From positions 334,533,144 through 334,597,143 of the forward strand of contig OY821517.1 of NCBI GenBank assembly GCA_963682025.1: a stretch of 64,000 bases of DNA, in the 5' to 3' direction. A model generated the notes under the pieces. The model did not search any database. It was given only the letters and a program-made list of their open reading frames with translations, and was not told where the DNA came from. This document shows, piece after piece, positions 11,297-23,128 of the stretch (positions are counted from its first letter, which is position 1; every line of letters begins with the position of its first letter). Origin of the DNA: Cordilura impudica. Taxonomy: Eukaryota; Arthropoda; Insecta; Diptera; Scathophagidae. A program made the position numbers and the translations under genes.

Positions 11297-11790
11297 TATA
11301 CAGTGGCGCCATTTTATGCAGCTAGTTTACTAGCGAACAGTAAATTATGGAAAAAAATTTTTTTTTCGTGTTTTTATCATGTAATATTTTTACAGTTATT
11401 TTTTCTTTTAAGAGTTGTTATTATTTTTATATAGTTTTAAGATTTAAAGTACTAATAAAGCGGACATTTCAAATAGCATATTTTTTATTTATTTTTGTTT
11501 TAGTTATTTATTTGGGCATAATGCTATTAATATAAAATTATATAATGTTACATTCATGGATTTTTTACGTTAATACAGTTGTTTCACGTACATTGTAATT
11601 TTAGGTTTAAATATAAAAAAGTTTTTTTCATTCTTCAATGGACTCATTATAAAATTTAAGTCCATTATAAAATAATAAATTTTGATAAAAATTTGTTCTT
11701 CTCTACATAAAAAAATATATTTTTTGGTAAAGTTTTTTATTTAAAAAGGTAAGAAAATTAATTAAGGAGTCAATATGAAAAATTTATATA

Positions 11791-13411
11791 CACATATGGC
11801 CACTGAAATAGGTACTCTGTAGAATTTTTATAAAATACAAATTTTTCGCAAAAGTTTTTTTTTTAATTCAATTTTATTTATTTAATTGGTATGTTATCAA
11901 ATGGCTAAACAAAAATATTAAAATAAACATAACTAAAAACATTAAATTATACTTATATTCAAAGAAGTTCAAAATTCACATGGCCATTGAAATAGGCACG
12001 AAAGTATGAAAAAAATTTTTAAAAAATATGACAGCAAATAAGAATACAAATTGTGTTTTTAATATTATATAGGACTAATATCCAGTGTGCTCTCCCCTAT
12101 TTTGGATTAATTTTTCTATTCTATGGGGCATAGAATTGACTAATTTACGACAAGTCTCTATAAGAGTGGTATACCAAACATCTTGTATTTTTTACCATAA
12201 TTCAGCCTTATTTCGGCAAGCTTCTTTCCCAATTCGGTTTTTGAGATCTCCCGAAAGGTTTTCTATGGGGTTAAGATCTGGTGATTGGCTTGGCCATTCT
12301 TAAACTTTAACACCTTTTCCTATAAACCACTCACTTACCAATTTTGATGAGTGCTTAGGGACGTTATCTTGCTGAAAAAGCCAACGAAGTGGCATATTTT
12401 CTTCAGCAAATGGTAACACGACCTCCTCTAGTATGTTCCTATAGCGTTCTTATGTCATAGTATCATTTATAAGATGGATGGGACCTACTCCGTTCCAAGA
12501 GAAACAACTCCACACCATCACATTTCCGCCACCATGCTTAATCGTTTTTTTGGTGTAACGTGGGTTAAATTCTTGCCCTTTTGGACGTCTAACATTTCGT
12601 TCTCAGTCATTACCAGACAAGTTGATTTCTGTTTCATCGCTCCAAAGTATATTATGCCATTTTTTTGTACCATCTGAACCACACCACGTTTTATGTGCAA
12701 GTGCAACATTTTTTCTCTTTTGCAAGTTTGCTTTTCTGAGTAGCGGAACCTGACGCGCTATCCGACCTGGTAATTTCATGTTATATAATCGGCGACGTAC
12801 AGTCCTAGCTGATATTTCGTTGTTTATTTCCGCTGCAATTGCTCTTGATGACATGAAAGGATCTCGTTTGGCCAACGTTGCAATGTAAGCGTCGGTGACA
12901 CTAGATGTTTTCTTTACACCACCTCGTTTTTCTAATAATTCTCGGGGCTTCAGGGCATTAGCGACAAAATTTTTCTACCTTCCTAGTGATTTAGCAATGA
13001 AACCGTATGAATGGTTTTGCTTCCGAAGGTTTTGAATAAGTCTTCTCTCTTCAGCTGTACAATGCTGTCGACGGCCCATCTGGCATTAAAATTGTATTAT
13101 TTTTTGCCAATATTATATCTACGATACTAAAACATACCTTTTGATTATTTTTTTTCGAAAAAATTTATGAAATATCACAATTTATCACGATGTACCAATT
13201 TTAGTGACCACTAAAATTTGCCAATAGAATAAAATAACCACGCTGCTTAATTATCAAAACAAACAAAGATAACTGTTCATTTGAATTCCATAAGCAGACA
13301 GTATTGCCAGTCGAAAAATATCAAAAGTACGCAGCATTACATCAACATAAAAAAACGCCACATGAATCTCAACAAATAAATGCTGCGGCCCTATTTTATT
13401 GGCCATATGTG
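11791..13411 (-). mobile_element. Tc1-type transposon nested in the older Tc1 element
   Basis: Ends are CACATATGGCCACTGAAATAG at 11791 and, read inward, CACATATGGCCAATAAAATAG at 13411. TA flanks both sides (11789-11790, 13412-13413). Length is 1621 bp, typical for Tc1. A second copy of the end motif, CACATGGCCATTGAAATAGG, lies inside at about 11977, suggesting an inverted-repeat/direct-repeat layout at the left end. Confidence 0.88.
12075..13079 (-). pseudogene. Tc1-family transposase, near full length, several stops
   Basis: Reading leftward from ATG at 13079 (MGRRQHCTAEERRLIQ) to TAG at 12075 gives about 335 codons in one frame, the usual Tc1 length. It has an N-terminal helix-turn-helix (HSYGFIAKSLGR), a second one (SSRAIAAEINNEISARTVRRR) and the DDE core. 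The three catalytic positions are visible: WSDETEINL, QQDNVPKHS and SPDLNPIEN. The gene is broken only by in-frame stops: TAG after KSLGR, TGA after NLSGND, TAA after INDTMT, TAA after GVKV, and TAA after KAELW. No frameshift was seen, which suggests it is younger than the element it sits in. Confidence 0.88.
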
Positions 13412-13429
13412 TATATATTTTTTTTTTTC

Positions 13430-14140
13430 AAATCCTGAATTTCGAAGATTTGTCCTTGAATACCTGAAAGATAAGCTGACTTACACCCACAAAATGAAAT
13501 GGTGCAGACTGTAGCCAGAATTAGGGAAAAAATTCCAAAAAAATTGTACATTCATTTATCCACAAGCTCAATTAAAAACAGTCTACGTAAAAATAATTTG
13601 TTTGGGCGCATTGCCAGAATCAAACCACACGTGTTTAAAAAAATAGAACGAAAAGTTTAAAATTTGCTCATTAAAACAAAACCTGAAAATTGGTAGAACA
13701 ATATTTTTTTTATGGATATATCAGATGACAAAAGGTATGTGAGACTTAATCCAAGCACAGAATTTGATCCTAAACACTCATTAAAAACATTGATACATGG
13801 GGGGAGGATGTGTATTAGTCTGGGGAAGCTTCTCCTGGTATGGAGTGGGTCCAATTACGCGTATATGGATCAAATAATATACAAAAACATTTTAGGATAC
13901 GTTATGATGCCTTATGTAGAGGAGGAAATACCTCTTAAACGATCCTAAACATACTGCAAAGTTAGTACAAAAATGGCTCAGTGACAAAAAAAATCGATTT
14001 TGTACAATGGACTGCCCGAATCTGTGGTGCGACATAACCATACGAATTGACCGTTTTAAAGCTACAAATTTAAATCTATTATGAGAAGAAATCCAAAAAG
14101 TACGGAATTTCATACCACTGGAAAGATTTAGGTCGAGCCG
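13430..14140 (+). pseudogene. Tc1-type transposase remnant (outer element)
   Basis: Pieces of a Tc1 transposase run left to right. They are a helix-turn-helix region around REKIPKKLYIHLSTSSIKN, then LFGRIARIKPHVFKK, then a DDE core with STEFDPKHSLKTLIHGG and MDQIIYKNILGYVMMPY. Stops and frame changes interrupt it: a stop near 13660, a changed frame after the glycine-rich loop near 13800, and a stop after EEEIPLKRS at 13946. The N-terminus should lie left of the nested element but is not recognisable there. Confidence 0.72.
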
Positions 14141-14339
14141 TTATTAAAAATAAGTTTTCCAACTAAAAAAATTAAAGATCTGAGAAAATTTTAAACATTT
14201 TGGTTCCGTTTGATACATAAGTCGCCCAGGTTAACAAAAATGTAAAAGGGTCTAAAAAATAGTGAAACCAAAAAAAAAAATTAAGTGTATTCATATTTTT
14301 TTTATAAAACGTGCTATTTAAAATGTTGCCACTGTATAT

Positions 14340-15210
14340 GTATATTAAAAAAATTGTATAATTTTCATAAAAAATACATTTAAAAAAATAATTAAAAATA
14401 CTGTTATTTAGTTTTTTTTTATATTTTATTAATTATTATTACTTTTTAACTTTCACTTACTCTTTTTTTACGAGTAATTTTAAGATATCGTCTTACACGA
14501 TTAAGACGTCTTTCTAAAAACGAAATCACCATTTAAATAATTTACGACTTGAACAATAAATGATTCAAGTGTGCAAGGTGTTCTAACATTTATAGGAAAA
14601 CCAAAAGCTACCTGAAATCTTCAAATAAATAATAATAAAAAAAAAAACGTACAAATACAAACTACCAATAAAGAAGCTTAAGCTTGTTTGGGGGAGCGTT
14701 GAGAAAGTCATTGCTAATACTACGTTTAATCTGTAAAAAAAAAAATTAAAGTAGTATCACAATAAAATTTTTTTTTAAATATTGATAAGAGGGCCCTATG
14801 AAGGGGAGGGCGATAACAGTATTTAAAATATGATGGAAGGTAGCTCAAATTATATCTATTACTTGGACAATATATTTTAAAATTAGCAATTTATATCATA
14901 AATATCAGTAATTTGTTTTTTTTTTTTTTTTTTTTTGGTTAAGAACTTTTGTAGTTAGTTAGAAAATTATCTTGATTTGGATTTTAATAATAAAAAAAAA
15001 TAAAAAAAAAAAACAATGGCATAAGCTTTATTTATGGTCAAAGTCTTTTCATTTAAATACGTACAACAATATTCCAAGGCATAAATATTCACCAACTTTT
15101 CTTTAACATTTAAATTTTAAACAAAATTTTAAACTGATAAGAAAATAAAAATTAAACGCAGATTTTTTTTGTTTATTTATGGCCATAATAAATTATGACA
15201 TACACTTTTG
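14340..15210. other. AT-rich spacer
   Basis: No gene or repeat family recognised. The stretch holds several poly-A and poly-T runs. Confidence 0.5.
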
Positions 15211-15211
15211 A

Positions 15212-15227
15212 GGGGGGGGGGGGGGGG
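15212..15227 (+). repeat. Poly-G tract, 16 bases
   Basis: A run of G interrupts otherwise very AT-rich sequence just before a family A repeat. Confidence 0.9.
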
Positions 15228-15250
15228 TACATTCATTGAATGAGTAATTT

Positions 15251-15946
15251 TTATACTCTATACCACTATGTGGTCAGTGTATAATGAGTTTGTGCTGATG
15301 TTTGTAACTACTAAAAATATTTGATCTAAACCCGTCTTTTATTATACCGAATCACTTTCTGAGTCGATTTAACAATATCCGTCCGTCTGTGTGTCCATGT
15401 AAAACTTGCAATCAAACTACAGGTCGCAAATACGAATATATTTTGATGATATTTAGTATATAAGCTTCTATCGGCCATAGGATGAACGCTATTGAAACTG
15501 AAGAAAATGGGTGCATGTTCAGACCTAGTCCCCGTACAAATAAATGACCCCTATGAGATCGACTTAAATTGCCATAATATCCAAATTATTATATAGATCT
15601 CGGTCAAATTGGGTTTGTGTATGTTTATTACATCCATTTATCAGTAGTCCAAAATATACCCTGTAGGACAATTCTTATCATAGCCCGCATTTGAAGCTGA
15701 TTCCCGACCTTGACTTAAATCTACCAAAAAACAAAAATATAGCACAGATTTTTCACAAATTGGGTTTTTCGACCTAGTCCCCACATAAACATAACATCCG
15801 ATATGAAGTTTTTCATGCCCGAAAGCAAAAAATTATTAACAAAGCCACTCAAATTTGGTGTGCTTAATTTCTATATCTAATTAGTTGGACCTAAGAGATA
15901 GGGTCTCTAAACGCATGGTATAGGGTATCGTACAGTCGGTCTAAAC
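15251..15946 (-). repeat. Family A interspersed repeat, minus orientation, 5' end trimmed
   Basis: Starts with TTATACTCTATACCACTATG and contains the CCGTCCGTCTGTGTGTCCATGT block, GATGAACGCTATTGAAA, GTTCAGACCTAGTCCCC and GGGTATCGTACAGTCGGTCT. It lacks the distal half of the palindrome and the TTTCTTACTTGT terminus found in full copies. No coding function. Confidence 0.85.
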
Positions 15947-16118
15947 CTTTAAGCACAAAAGTCACGTTTGACGAAAATGAAACTGCTGCTGCTAATATGC
16001 CCAAAATATACAAAGACCTTTGCGCAGAGCTAAAGAGAAGATAATAATTTATATATTATTTTCGTTATTATTGACAATTATCATTATTGTAATCTTTAGC
16101 TCAATCTGTTATAAAAAA

Positions 16119-16906
16119 ACAAGTAAGAAAATTATAGTCGGTCTAGACCGACTATACGATACCCTATACCATGCGTTTAGAAACCCTATCTCTCAGGCCC
16201 AACTAACTGGATATAGAAAATAAGCATAAACCAAATTTGAGTGGGATTTTTATTAATTTTTTTGGCTGCAGATATGAAAAAGTTCATATCGGATGCTATA
16301 TCTATATAGGGACTAGGCCCAAAAATGGATCGATCCTGACCATGTTTGGTAAAGTCTCTTGTATTTTGCAAAAATATATACAAACAAAATTTGAGAAGAA
16401 TCAGTGCAATATTTTCGTTTTTTGATAGATTTAAGTGAATATCGGGAAGCAGCTCTATATGGGGCCTATGACTAAGAGTTGTCCAATAGGGATCATTTTT
16501 GGTCTACCGATTAATGGATTATATACATACAAACCCAATTTAACTAAGATTTGTATGATAATTTGGATCTTATGGCAATATATGTTGATTTCATAGGGGT
16601 CATTTGTATGGGGGATAGGTCTGAACATGGACCGATTCTCACCAATTTCAATAGCGTTCATCCCATGGCCGATTAAAGATTAAATAGCAAATTTCATCAA
16701 AATATATTCATATTTGCTACCTGCAGTTTGATTACAAGCTTTACATGGACACACAGACGGACGGACTGACATCGTTAAATCGAATAAGATAGTGATTCTG
16801 ATTCGATCGGTATAATTAAAGATGGGTGTAGGTCAAATATTTTTGGTTGTTACAAACAGCAGCACAAAGTCATTATACCCAAACCACATAGTGGTATAGG
16901 GTATAA
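16119..16906 (+). repeat. Family A interspersed repeat, full length
   Basis: Begins ACAAGTAAGAAAATTATAG followed by a palindrome (TAGTCGGTCTAGACCGACTA) and CGATACCCTATACCATGCG. It ends with TTATACCCAAACCACATAG... GTGGTATAGGGTATAA, itself able to pair as a hairpin. It carries a CAGACGGACGGAC block near 16755. Open frames on both strands repeat in other copies only because the DNA is conserved. Confidence 0.88.
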
Positions 16907-16909
16907 CTA

Positions 16910-17590
16910 CATATATCGAAAATTATAAAAAAAAATCCATTAGTTGAAAATATTGACTGTTTAAGCTAAATAATTTTGAGAGGTTCAAATTTATTTAAAT
17001 TTTTTAAATCGAGGTCAAATGACAATTTACGTCAGTATTACCAAAAAAAATATTTAAATTTAGTTTTAATTTTTTTTATGTGTAATCAATATCTTAGCAC
17101 TTATTATATTAAAAGGAAGCCATGTTTTTCTAAAACTAACACAAGATTGTTTTGTTAAATTTTAACAATTTATTGATTTTTGTAATTATTTAAGTTAAAC
17201 GTATATATTGAAATTGCCGTCATTTATTTGTTAATAATTTTTGTTAATACTGAAATATTGTCTCATCTGGTTAAGACCAATTCAAGCAGAGAAATATGTT
17301 GATACAGCCGAGGTAAATAAAACACCGCCAGATATTAAAAAAAAATTATGAATCCAATTCATTCAAGTGTGCTTAACAGATTTTGCTTTTTCTTTTTTAT
17401 TTTTATACAAACATTTTTTCATCTAAAATCTATTTTAAGAACATATTTGGTTTTCAAATTTTGTCACTTCGTGTTAAAGTCTATTAAACGTTTTCATTAA
17501 GCCCTAAAACAATGAAATGCTTTTAGTTAGAAAAGAAAAATTTTACGTGTTTTAAAACATTTACAAACTTACGAAAATTGTAATATACAT
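16910..17590. other. AT-rich spacer, no gene seen
   Basis: No repeat copy or coding signal recognised; several A/T homopolymers. Confidence 0.5.
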
Positions 17591-17599
17591 ATGTATATA

Positions 17600-18315
17600 C
17601 ACTGGCTAGAAAATGTAACCGTACACCTAAAATTAAAATTCGTACTACGAAAAAAATAAGAAAAAATTAACTGAACTGAATTATTTTTTATTTTTTTTTA
17701 TAAATTACGATATTAAACCATGTATTAGTTTTTTTTTTTTAAATGATTTAAAGTATTGTCTTTAACAAATTTTATGCACATAAAAAAAAAAACGTAAAAA
17801 AGTATTCTTACGTTTGAAACGTTAATAAAAAAACTCAATTTACATTAATTAAGCTAGTAATTTGTAGCTTATCCTTTGCGCTTGAGGACCTCTGTGAGCC
17901 GATTTGGCATTGACTTAACCAACTTCAAAGTATCCTCTTTACTTATTTTACCCCACTCATCCAAAATAGCGCTCTTTATCGTCTCCTTTGAGATTTATGC
18001 TGACGAATTCTGCGCTCGAGCAAATCCACAGCTTGATGTTGTGCGCCGTGTGTTTTTGATAATTTTCTTTTCCAAGGCCTAATTGTTGTGCGCTTTGTTA
18101 TAAATTCAGCTTTAAAATGTTTATGTATCCAATTTGATCCATTATATACTCAATAAAGACGAGTTGCAGTCCATACATACCCCTAATTCAAATCGTCATC
18201 ATACCACAGTGTTTAACCTTTGGCAAAAGTTATTCTTTAATGCCGATAATGCAAAACTTGCTTTCATCTGAAAAAAAAAAAAAAACACGTACCGAAACTT
18301 CTGGAGCCTTGCAAA
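17600..18315 (-). pseudogene. Tc1-type transposase remnant
   Basis: On the minus strand a DDE piece (SDESKFCIIGIKE) near 18270-18240 is followed, after frame breaks, by a C-terminal piece containing KLVKSMPNRLTEVLKR near 17930-17885. Both are typical of Tc1 transposases. A possible element end, ACTGGCTAGAAAATGTAACC, lies at about 17602. The N-terminal half and the other end are missing; a family A fragment begins at about 18330. Confidence 0.65.
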
Positions 18316-18329
18316 GTCCATACGTTTTA

Positions 18330-18470
18330 ATATCCTATACCACTATGTGGTCAGGTTATAATGACTTTGTCATTATCACAATATGTAACAAGAATCACAA
18401 TATGTAACAAGCAGAGTTGATATAGTGATGTCCGTCTGTCCCTCCATAAAAATTACGACTACGCCCTTAA
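18330..18470 (-). repeat. Family A repeat fragment
   Basis: Contains ATCCTATACCACTATGTGGT followed by ATAATGACTTTGTC and GTCCGTCTGTCC, then diverges. Confidence 0.6.
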
Positions 18471-18754
18471 AATGTTAGCTGGGATTCTTATATTAAATGA
18501 AAGTACTTTAATGATATCTTGAGCAGTCTGCTACTTATAATCATCAAAATCGGTTCAATAGGTCCCGAGATTTCAATGAAAATGTTAAAATAAACTTGAA
18601 AAATATGATTTTTCCATGTTGTTCATTTGTTTTGTTGCACCTTTTCTTTAGCGCTTGAGCGGTCGTCGAAGTATACGGCAATGTTCGTCTAATATTTACT
18701 TGCCGAATTAACGATCTTAGTAAATTTGTAAATATTAGCAATGATTAGAAAACA

Positions 18755-19360
18755 AAATGTAGGAAACCCCTAAGTACTTCATAAAAAACATATGAAATTC
18801 ATTATTTAACACAGCCGGCATCATAATAATACCCAAAGTTTGATCCCTATAAGCCTGTTTTGAGACCTTAGAAGTCATACGATAATTAAAAAAAAAAAAA
18901 ATCAATGATTCACGGCTTCATATTATTAATATTAAAAAAAAGGAAATTTTAAATTAATTTTATTTAAAACAAAAAAACGAAAATAATAAAAACATGTAAG
19001 AAACTAAAGAATGAAAATAGAATTTTTAATTTTTAATCATTAAGTTTTAATTTTTAGTTATTAATTTTTAATTTTTAATTTTTAATTTTTATGTTTTGTT
19101 TTAATTTTTAATTTTTATGTTTTAATTTTTAATTTTTAATTTTTATTTTTTATTTTTTACTTTTTTAATTTTAAATATTAAATTTTTAACTTTTAATTTT
19201 TAATTTTTAATTTTTAATTTTTAATTTTTAATTTTTAATTTTTAATTTTTAATTTTTAATTTTTAATTTTTAATTTTTAATTTTTAATTTTTAATTTTTA
19301 ATTTTTAATTTTTAATTTTTAATTTTTAATTTTTAATTTTTAATTTTAACGATAAAAAAA
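18755..19360 (+). repeat. Family B repeat fragment with (AATTTTT)n array
   Basis: The stretch with AACCCCTAAGTAC, ACCCAAAGTTTGATCC and TGAGACCTTAGAAGTCATAC matches 61868-62010 in the complete family B copy. As there, it leads into an AATTTTT array (about 19020-19350). The 3' part of the element is absent. Confidence 0.75.
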
Positions 19361-19522
19361 ATATGTGTTAATACTTGCTTAGGCCAATGTGACACGTGCA
19401 GTATTAATATACACACAACTACAATTTATTTATTTTATTTATTTATTTAATCAATACAGCACAACAAGAACTAGTCTTATCTAATAGTACTGGGAGGATA
19501 ATGGCACATTATGATTTTGTTA

Positions 19523-22214
19523 AAGGGTGTGAAGTTAGCGACGAAAGTTAACTACGTTTTTCAAAAATGTTAAAAACTTAACAGAGGCTGTTAAATTAAC
19601 AGAATTTTTGTGAAGATAACTACGAAAGTTAAATACGTTCTACAAAATGTTATGTATATAGAGAATGTTGAACTAATATGTTTGTATGTTTTTTTGAAGA
19701 TAACTACGGAAATTAAATACGTTTTACAAATAAGTTGAGGGATTTAGCCCTATAGTGGCATTTGTAGATTAGGACTAGTAAATTATAAAAAAAAATAAAA
19801 ATAAATTGAATTTTACGAAAAGATCAAAGTACGAAATATCATTTTAAAAAAAACATATGAAATTTTTTTATACTACTATATGAGAAAATTAAATGGCAAA
19901 ATTGGACCAAATGGTTCGATCAGGGGCTTAGCCCTATATGAGGGATCATAGACGAACACTAGTAGAGTAAAAAAAGATCAAAAATACGAAAATCGCTCGT
20001 TACGTTTTTGAGAAATATCGATTTTAAAAAAATATGATTTTTTTTTCCAAATAGTACTAGGGGAAAAAAAATCATATTTTTTTAAAATCGATATTTCTCA
20101 AAAACGTAACGAGCGATTTTCGTATTTGTGATCTTTTTTTACTCCACTAGTGTTCGTCTATGATCCCTCGTACAGGGCTAAGCCCCTGATCGAACCATTT
20201 TGTCCAATTATGTCATTTAGTTTTTCCATATAGTACTAGGGGAAAAAAAATCATATTTTTTTAAAATCGATATTTCTCAAAAACGTAACGAGCGATTTTC
20301 GTATTTGTGATCTTTTTTTACTCTACTAGTGTTCGTCTATGATCCCTCATATAGGGCTAAGCCCCTGATCGAACCATTTTGTCCAATTATGTCATTTAGT
20401 TTTTCCATATAGTACTATTTGGAAAAAAAAATCATATTTTTTTAAAATCGATATTTCTCAAAAACGTAACGAGCGATTTTCGTATTTGTGATCTTTTTTT
20501 ACTCTACTAGTGTTCGTCTATGATCCCTCGTATAGGGCTAAGCCCCTGATCGAACCATTTTGTCCAATTATGTCATTTAGTTTTTCCATATAGTACTATT
20601 TGGAAAAAAAAATCATATTTTTTTAAAATCGATATTTCTCAAAAACGTAACGAGCGATTTTCGTATTTGTGATCTTTTTTTACTCTACTAGTGTTCGTCT
20701 ATGATCCCTCATATAGGGCTAAGCCCCTGATCGAACCATTTTGTCCAATTATGTCATTTAGTTTTTCCATATAGTACTATTTGGAAAAAAAAATCATATT
20801 TTTTTAAAATCGATATTTCTCAAAAACGTAACGAGCGATTTTCGTATTTGTGATCTTTTTTTACTCTACTAGTGTTCGTCTATGATCCCTCATATAGGGC
20901 TAAGCCCCTGATCGAACCATTTTGTCCAATTATGTCATTTAGTTTTTCCATATAGTACTATTTGGAAAAAAAAATCATATTTTTTTAAAATCGATATTTC
21001 TCAAAAACGTAACGAGCGATTTTCGTATTTGTGATCTTTTTTTACTCTACTGGTGTTCGTCTATGATCCCTCATATAGGGCTAAGCCCCTGATCGAACCA
21101 TTTTGTCCAATTATGTCATTTAGTTTTTCCATATAGTACTAGGGGAAAAAAAATCATATTTTTTTAAAATCGATATTTCTCAAAAACGTAACGAGCGATT
21201 TTCGTATTTGTGATCTTTTTTTACTCTACTAGTGTTCGTCTATGATCCCTCATATAGGGCTAAGCCCCTGATCGAACCATTTTGTCCAATTATGTCATTT
21301 AGTTTTTCCATATAGTACTAGGGGAAAAAAAATCATATTTTTTTAAAATCGATATTTCTCAAAAACGTAACGAGCGATTTTCGTATTTGTGATCTTTTTT
21401 TACTCTACTAGTGTTCGTCTATGATCCCTCATATAGGGCTAAGCCCCTGATCGAACCATTTTGTCCAATTATATCATTTAGTTTTTCCATATAGTACTAG
21501 GGGAAAAAAAATCATATTTTTTTAAAATCGATATTTCTCAAAAACGTAACGAGCGATTTTCGTATTTGTGATCTTTTTTTACTCTACTAGTGTAGGGGAA
21601 AAAAATCATATTTTTTTAAAATCGATATTTCTCAAAAACGTAACGAGCGATTTTCGTATTTGTGATCTTTTTTTACTCTACTAGTGTAGGGGAAAAAAAT
21701 CATATTTTTTTAAAATCGATATTTCTCAAAAACGTAACGAGCGATTTTCGTATTTTTGATCTTTTTTTACTCTACTAGTGTTCGTCTATGATCCCTCATA
21801 TAGGGCTAAGCCCCTGATCGAACCATTTGGTCCAATTTTGCCATTTAATTTTCTCATATAGTAGTATAAAAAAATTTCATATGTTTTTTTTTAAATGATA
21901 TTTCGTACTTTGATCTTTTCGTAAAATTCAATTTATTTTTATTTTTTTTTATAATTTACTAGTCCTAATCTACAAATGCCACTATAGGGCTAAATCCCTC
22001 AACTTATTTGTAAAACGTATTTAATTTCCGTAGTTATCTTCAAAAAAACATACAAACATATTAGTTCAACATTCTCTATATACATAACATTTTGTAGAAC
22101 GTATTTAACTTTCGTAGTTATCTTCACAAAAATTCTGTTAATTTAACAGCCTCTGTTAAGTTTTTAACATTTTTGAAAAACGTAGTTAACTTTCGTCGCT
22201 AACTTCACACCCTT
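19523..22214. mobile_element. Foldback-like transposon with 9-bp target duplication
   Basis: The left end AAGGGTGTGAAGTTAGCGAC at 19523 is repeated in reverse complement at 22214. The inverted arms run at least about 500 bp with almost no mismatch by eye. Direct repeats ATTTTGTTA flank the element (19514-19522 and 22215-22223), a 9-bp target duplication. Each arm contains about three diverged sub-repeats with AACTACGAAAGTTAAATACG, and the centre is a tandem array (separate entry). There is no coding sequence. Long repetitive inverted arms plus a 9-bp duplication are features of Drosophila foldback elements and of Mutator-like non-autonomous elements; which of the two is not decided here. Confidence 0.88.
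20053..21780 (+). repeat. Tandem array inside the foldback element, 179/181-bp unit
   Basis: The marker AGTACTA occurs at 20053, 20232, 20411, 20592, 20773, 20954, 21135, 21314 and 21493. Spacings are 179 bp (units with ACTAGGGGAAAA) or 181 bp (units with ACTATTTGGAAAA). Two truncated units of about 94 bp follow at 21590-21780. Each unit holds ATCGATATTTCTCAAAAACG and AGGGCTAAGCCCCTGATCG. One more unit lies inverted in the left arm. Confidence 0.95.
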
Positions 22215-22223
22215 ATTTTGTTA

Positions 22224-22800
22224 ATAAATAAAAAATAAAAATTCTTAATACTTATTATTTTAAAGAATAAGTGAATTAAAAAAGGTGTTATTAAAAAAAT
22301 ATTGTTAAATCAAAACTATATTAAGACCACAAGTTTACATTTAATAAAATTGAAAACAAATAAAATGTCATCAAATCATCAACATCAAAAAGAAAAAAAA
22401 AGTTAATACATTTTTGCATATAAAAGTTGTATAAGATTATTGTGCTAAGATGTTACATATTGCAATTTTGAAATGCCTTGCATTGCTTGTGGTTTGAATA
22501 TTAGGTGGAAGTTGGCGCCAAAGGTTAATAGCATTGAAGAAAAAGTGTTTTTTCGTTATTGCGAAATGTATTTATTTTGTTTCCTCTGTCAGACCTTGAA
22601 AAGATTAATCTATTGTATAGGTATTCAGGCTGTTTTGTGTAAATCACTTTATGAAAAAACAGTAATGTTCGAAGTTTTAACAAACTATAGAATGATATAT
22701 TACATATTTGTCTAGAGAACTGTGAGATTCTGACTTCAACAATAAGAAGAATTACAACATATACAACATATATTAAGAAAAACAAGACACACTGAAACAT
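22224..22800. other. Spacer; one 80-codon frame of unknown meaning
   Basis: An ATG frame at 22473-22715 (MPCIACGLNIRWK...) has no recognised domain and overlaps an antisense frame of similar size. It is more likely chance than a gene. Confidence 0.35.
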
Positions 22801-22804
22801 TTTA

Positions 22805-23128
22805 TTTTTTCAAGAGTTTTTTTTTCAAAGTTTCATTCATAACTCGTGAGCCCTTTAACCGATTTTAACGATTTTAAATAGCAACTCCTTTGGGGTGTTA
22901 ATAAACGATTTTGTACAAAAACGAACGGTCTAGCTTAGATATTGACGGCGTGATCGTGATTTTTACAGACAGACGGACAGACGGTCATCGCTAAATCAAC
23001 TTCCCTTGTTATAATGATCAAGAAAATATATGGTTTTGGGGTCTCCGTAATCTATTTCGATGCGTTACAAACGGAATTACAATTCTATATATAGCCTCTG
23101 CCACTGAGGTGTGGAGGGTATAAAAAAA
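22805..23128 (+). repeat. Family B repeat, 3' part
   Basis: Contains CCGATTTTAACGATTTTAAA, GGCGTGATCGTGATTTTTAC, CAGACGGACAGACGG and GCGTTACAAACGGAATTAC, and ends GGTGTGGAGGGTATAAAAA, like the other family B 3' ends. Confidence 0.75.

Larger units (their letters stand above)
11301..14334 (+). mobile_element. Old Tc1-type transposon, split by a nested Tc1 element
   Basis: The left end CAGTGGCGCCATTTTA at 11301 and the right end, read inward, CAGTGGCAACATTTTA at 14334 are inverted repeats, each next to TA. Without the insertion at 11791-13411 the element would be about 1.4 kb, near the usual Tc1 size. The transposase C-terminal half survives after the insertion. Confidence 0.78.

Noticed and set aside
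11347..11535. 62-codon frame starting MEKNFFFVF
   Set aside because: Hydrophobic low-complexity translation inside the outer Tc1 left flank; it does not match a Tc1 N-terminus.
16186..16425. Recurrent 62-65 codon frames on both strands (also at 24280-24519, 49430-49627 and 50499-50738)
   Set aside because: They reappear because family A DNA is conserved; both strands are open equally and there is no domain.
22473..22800. 80- and 91-codon frames on opposite strands
   Set aside because: They overlap antisense, have no recognised domain, and this length is expected by chance in several places per window.
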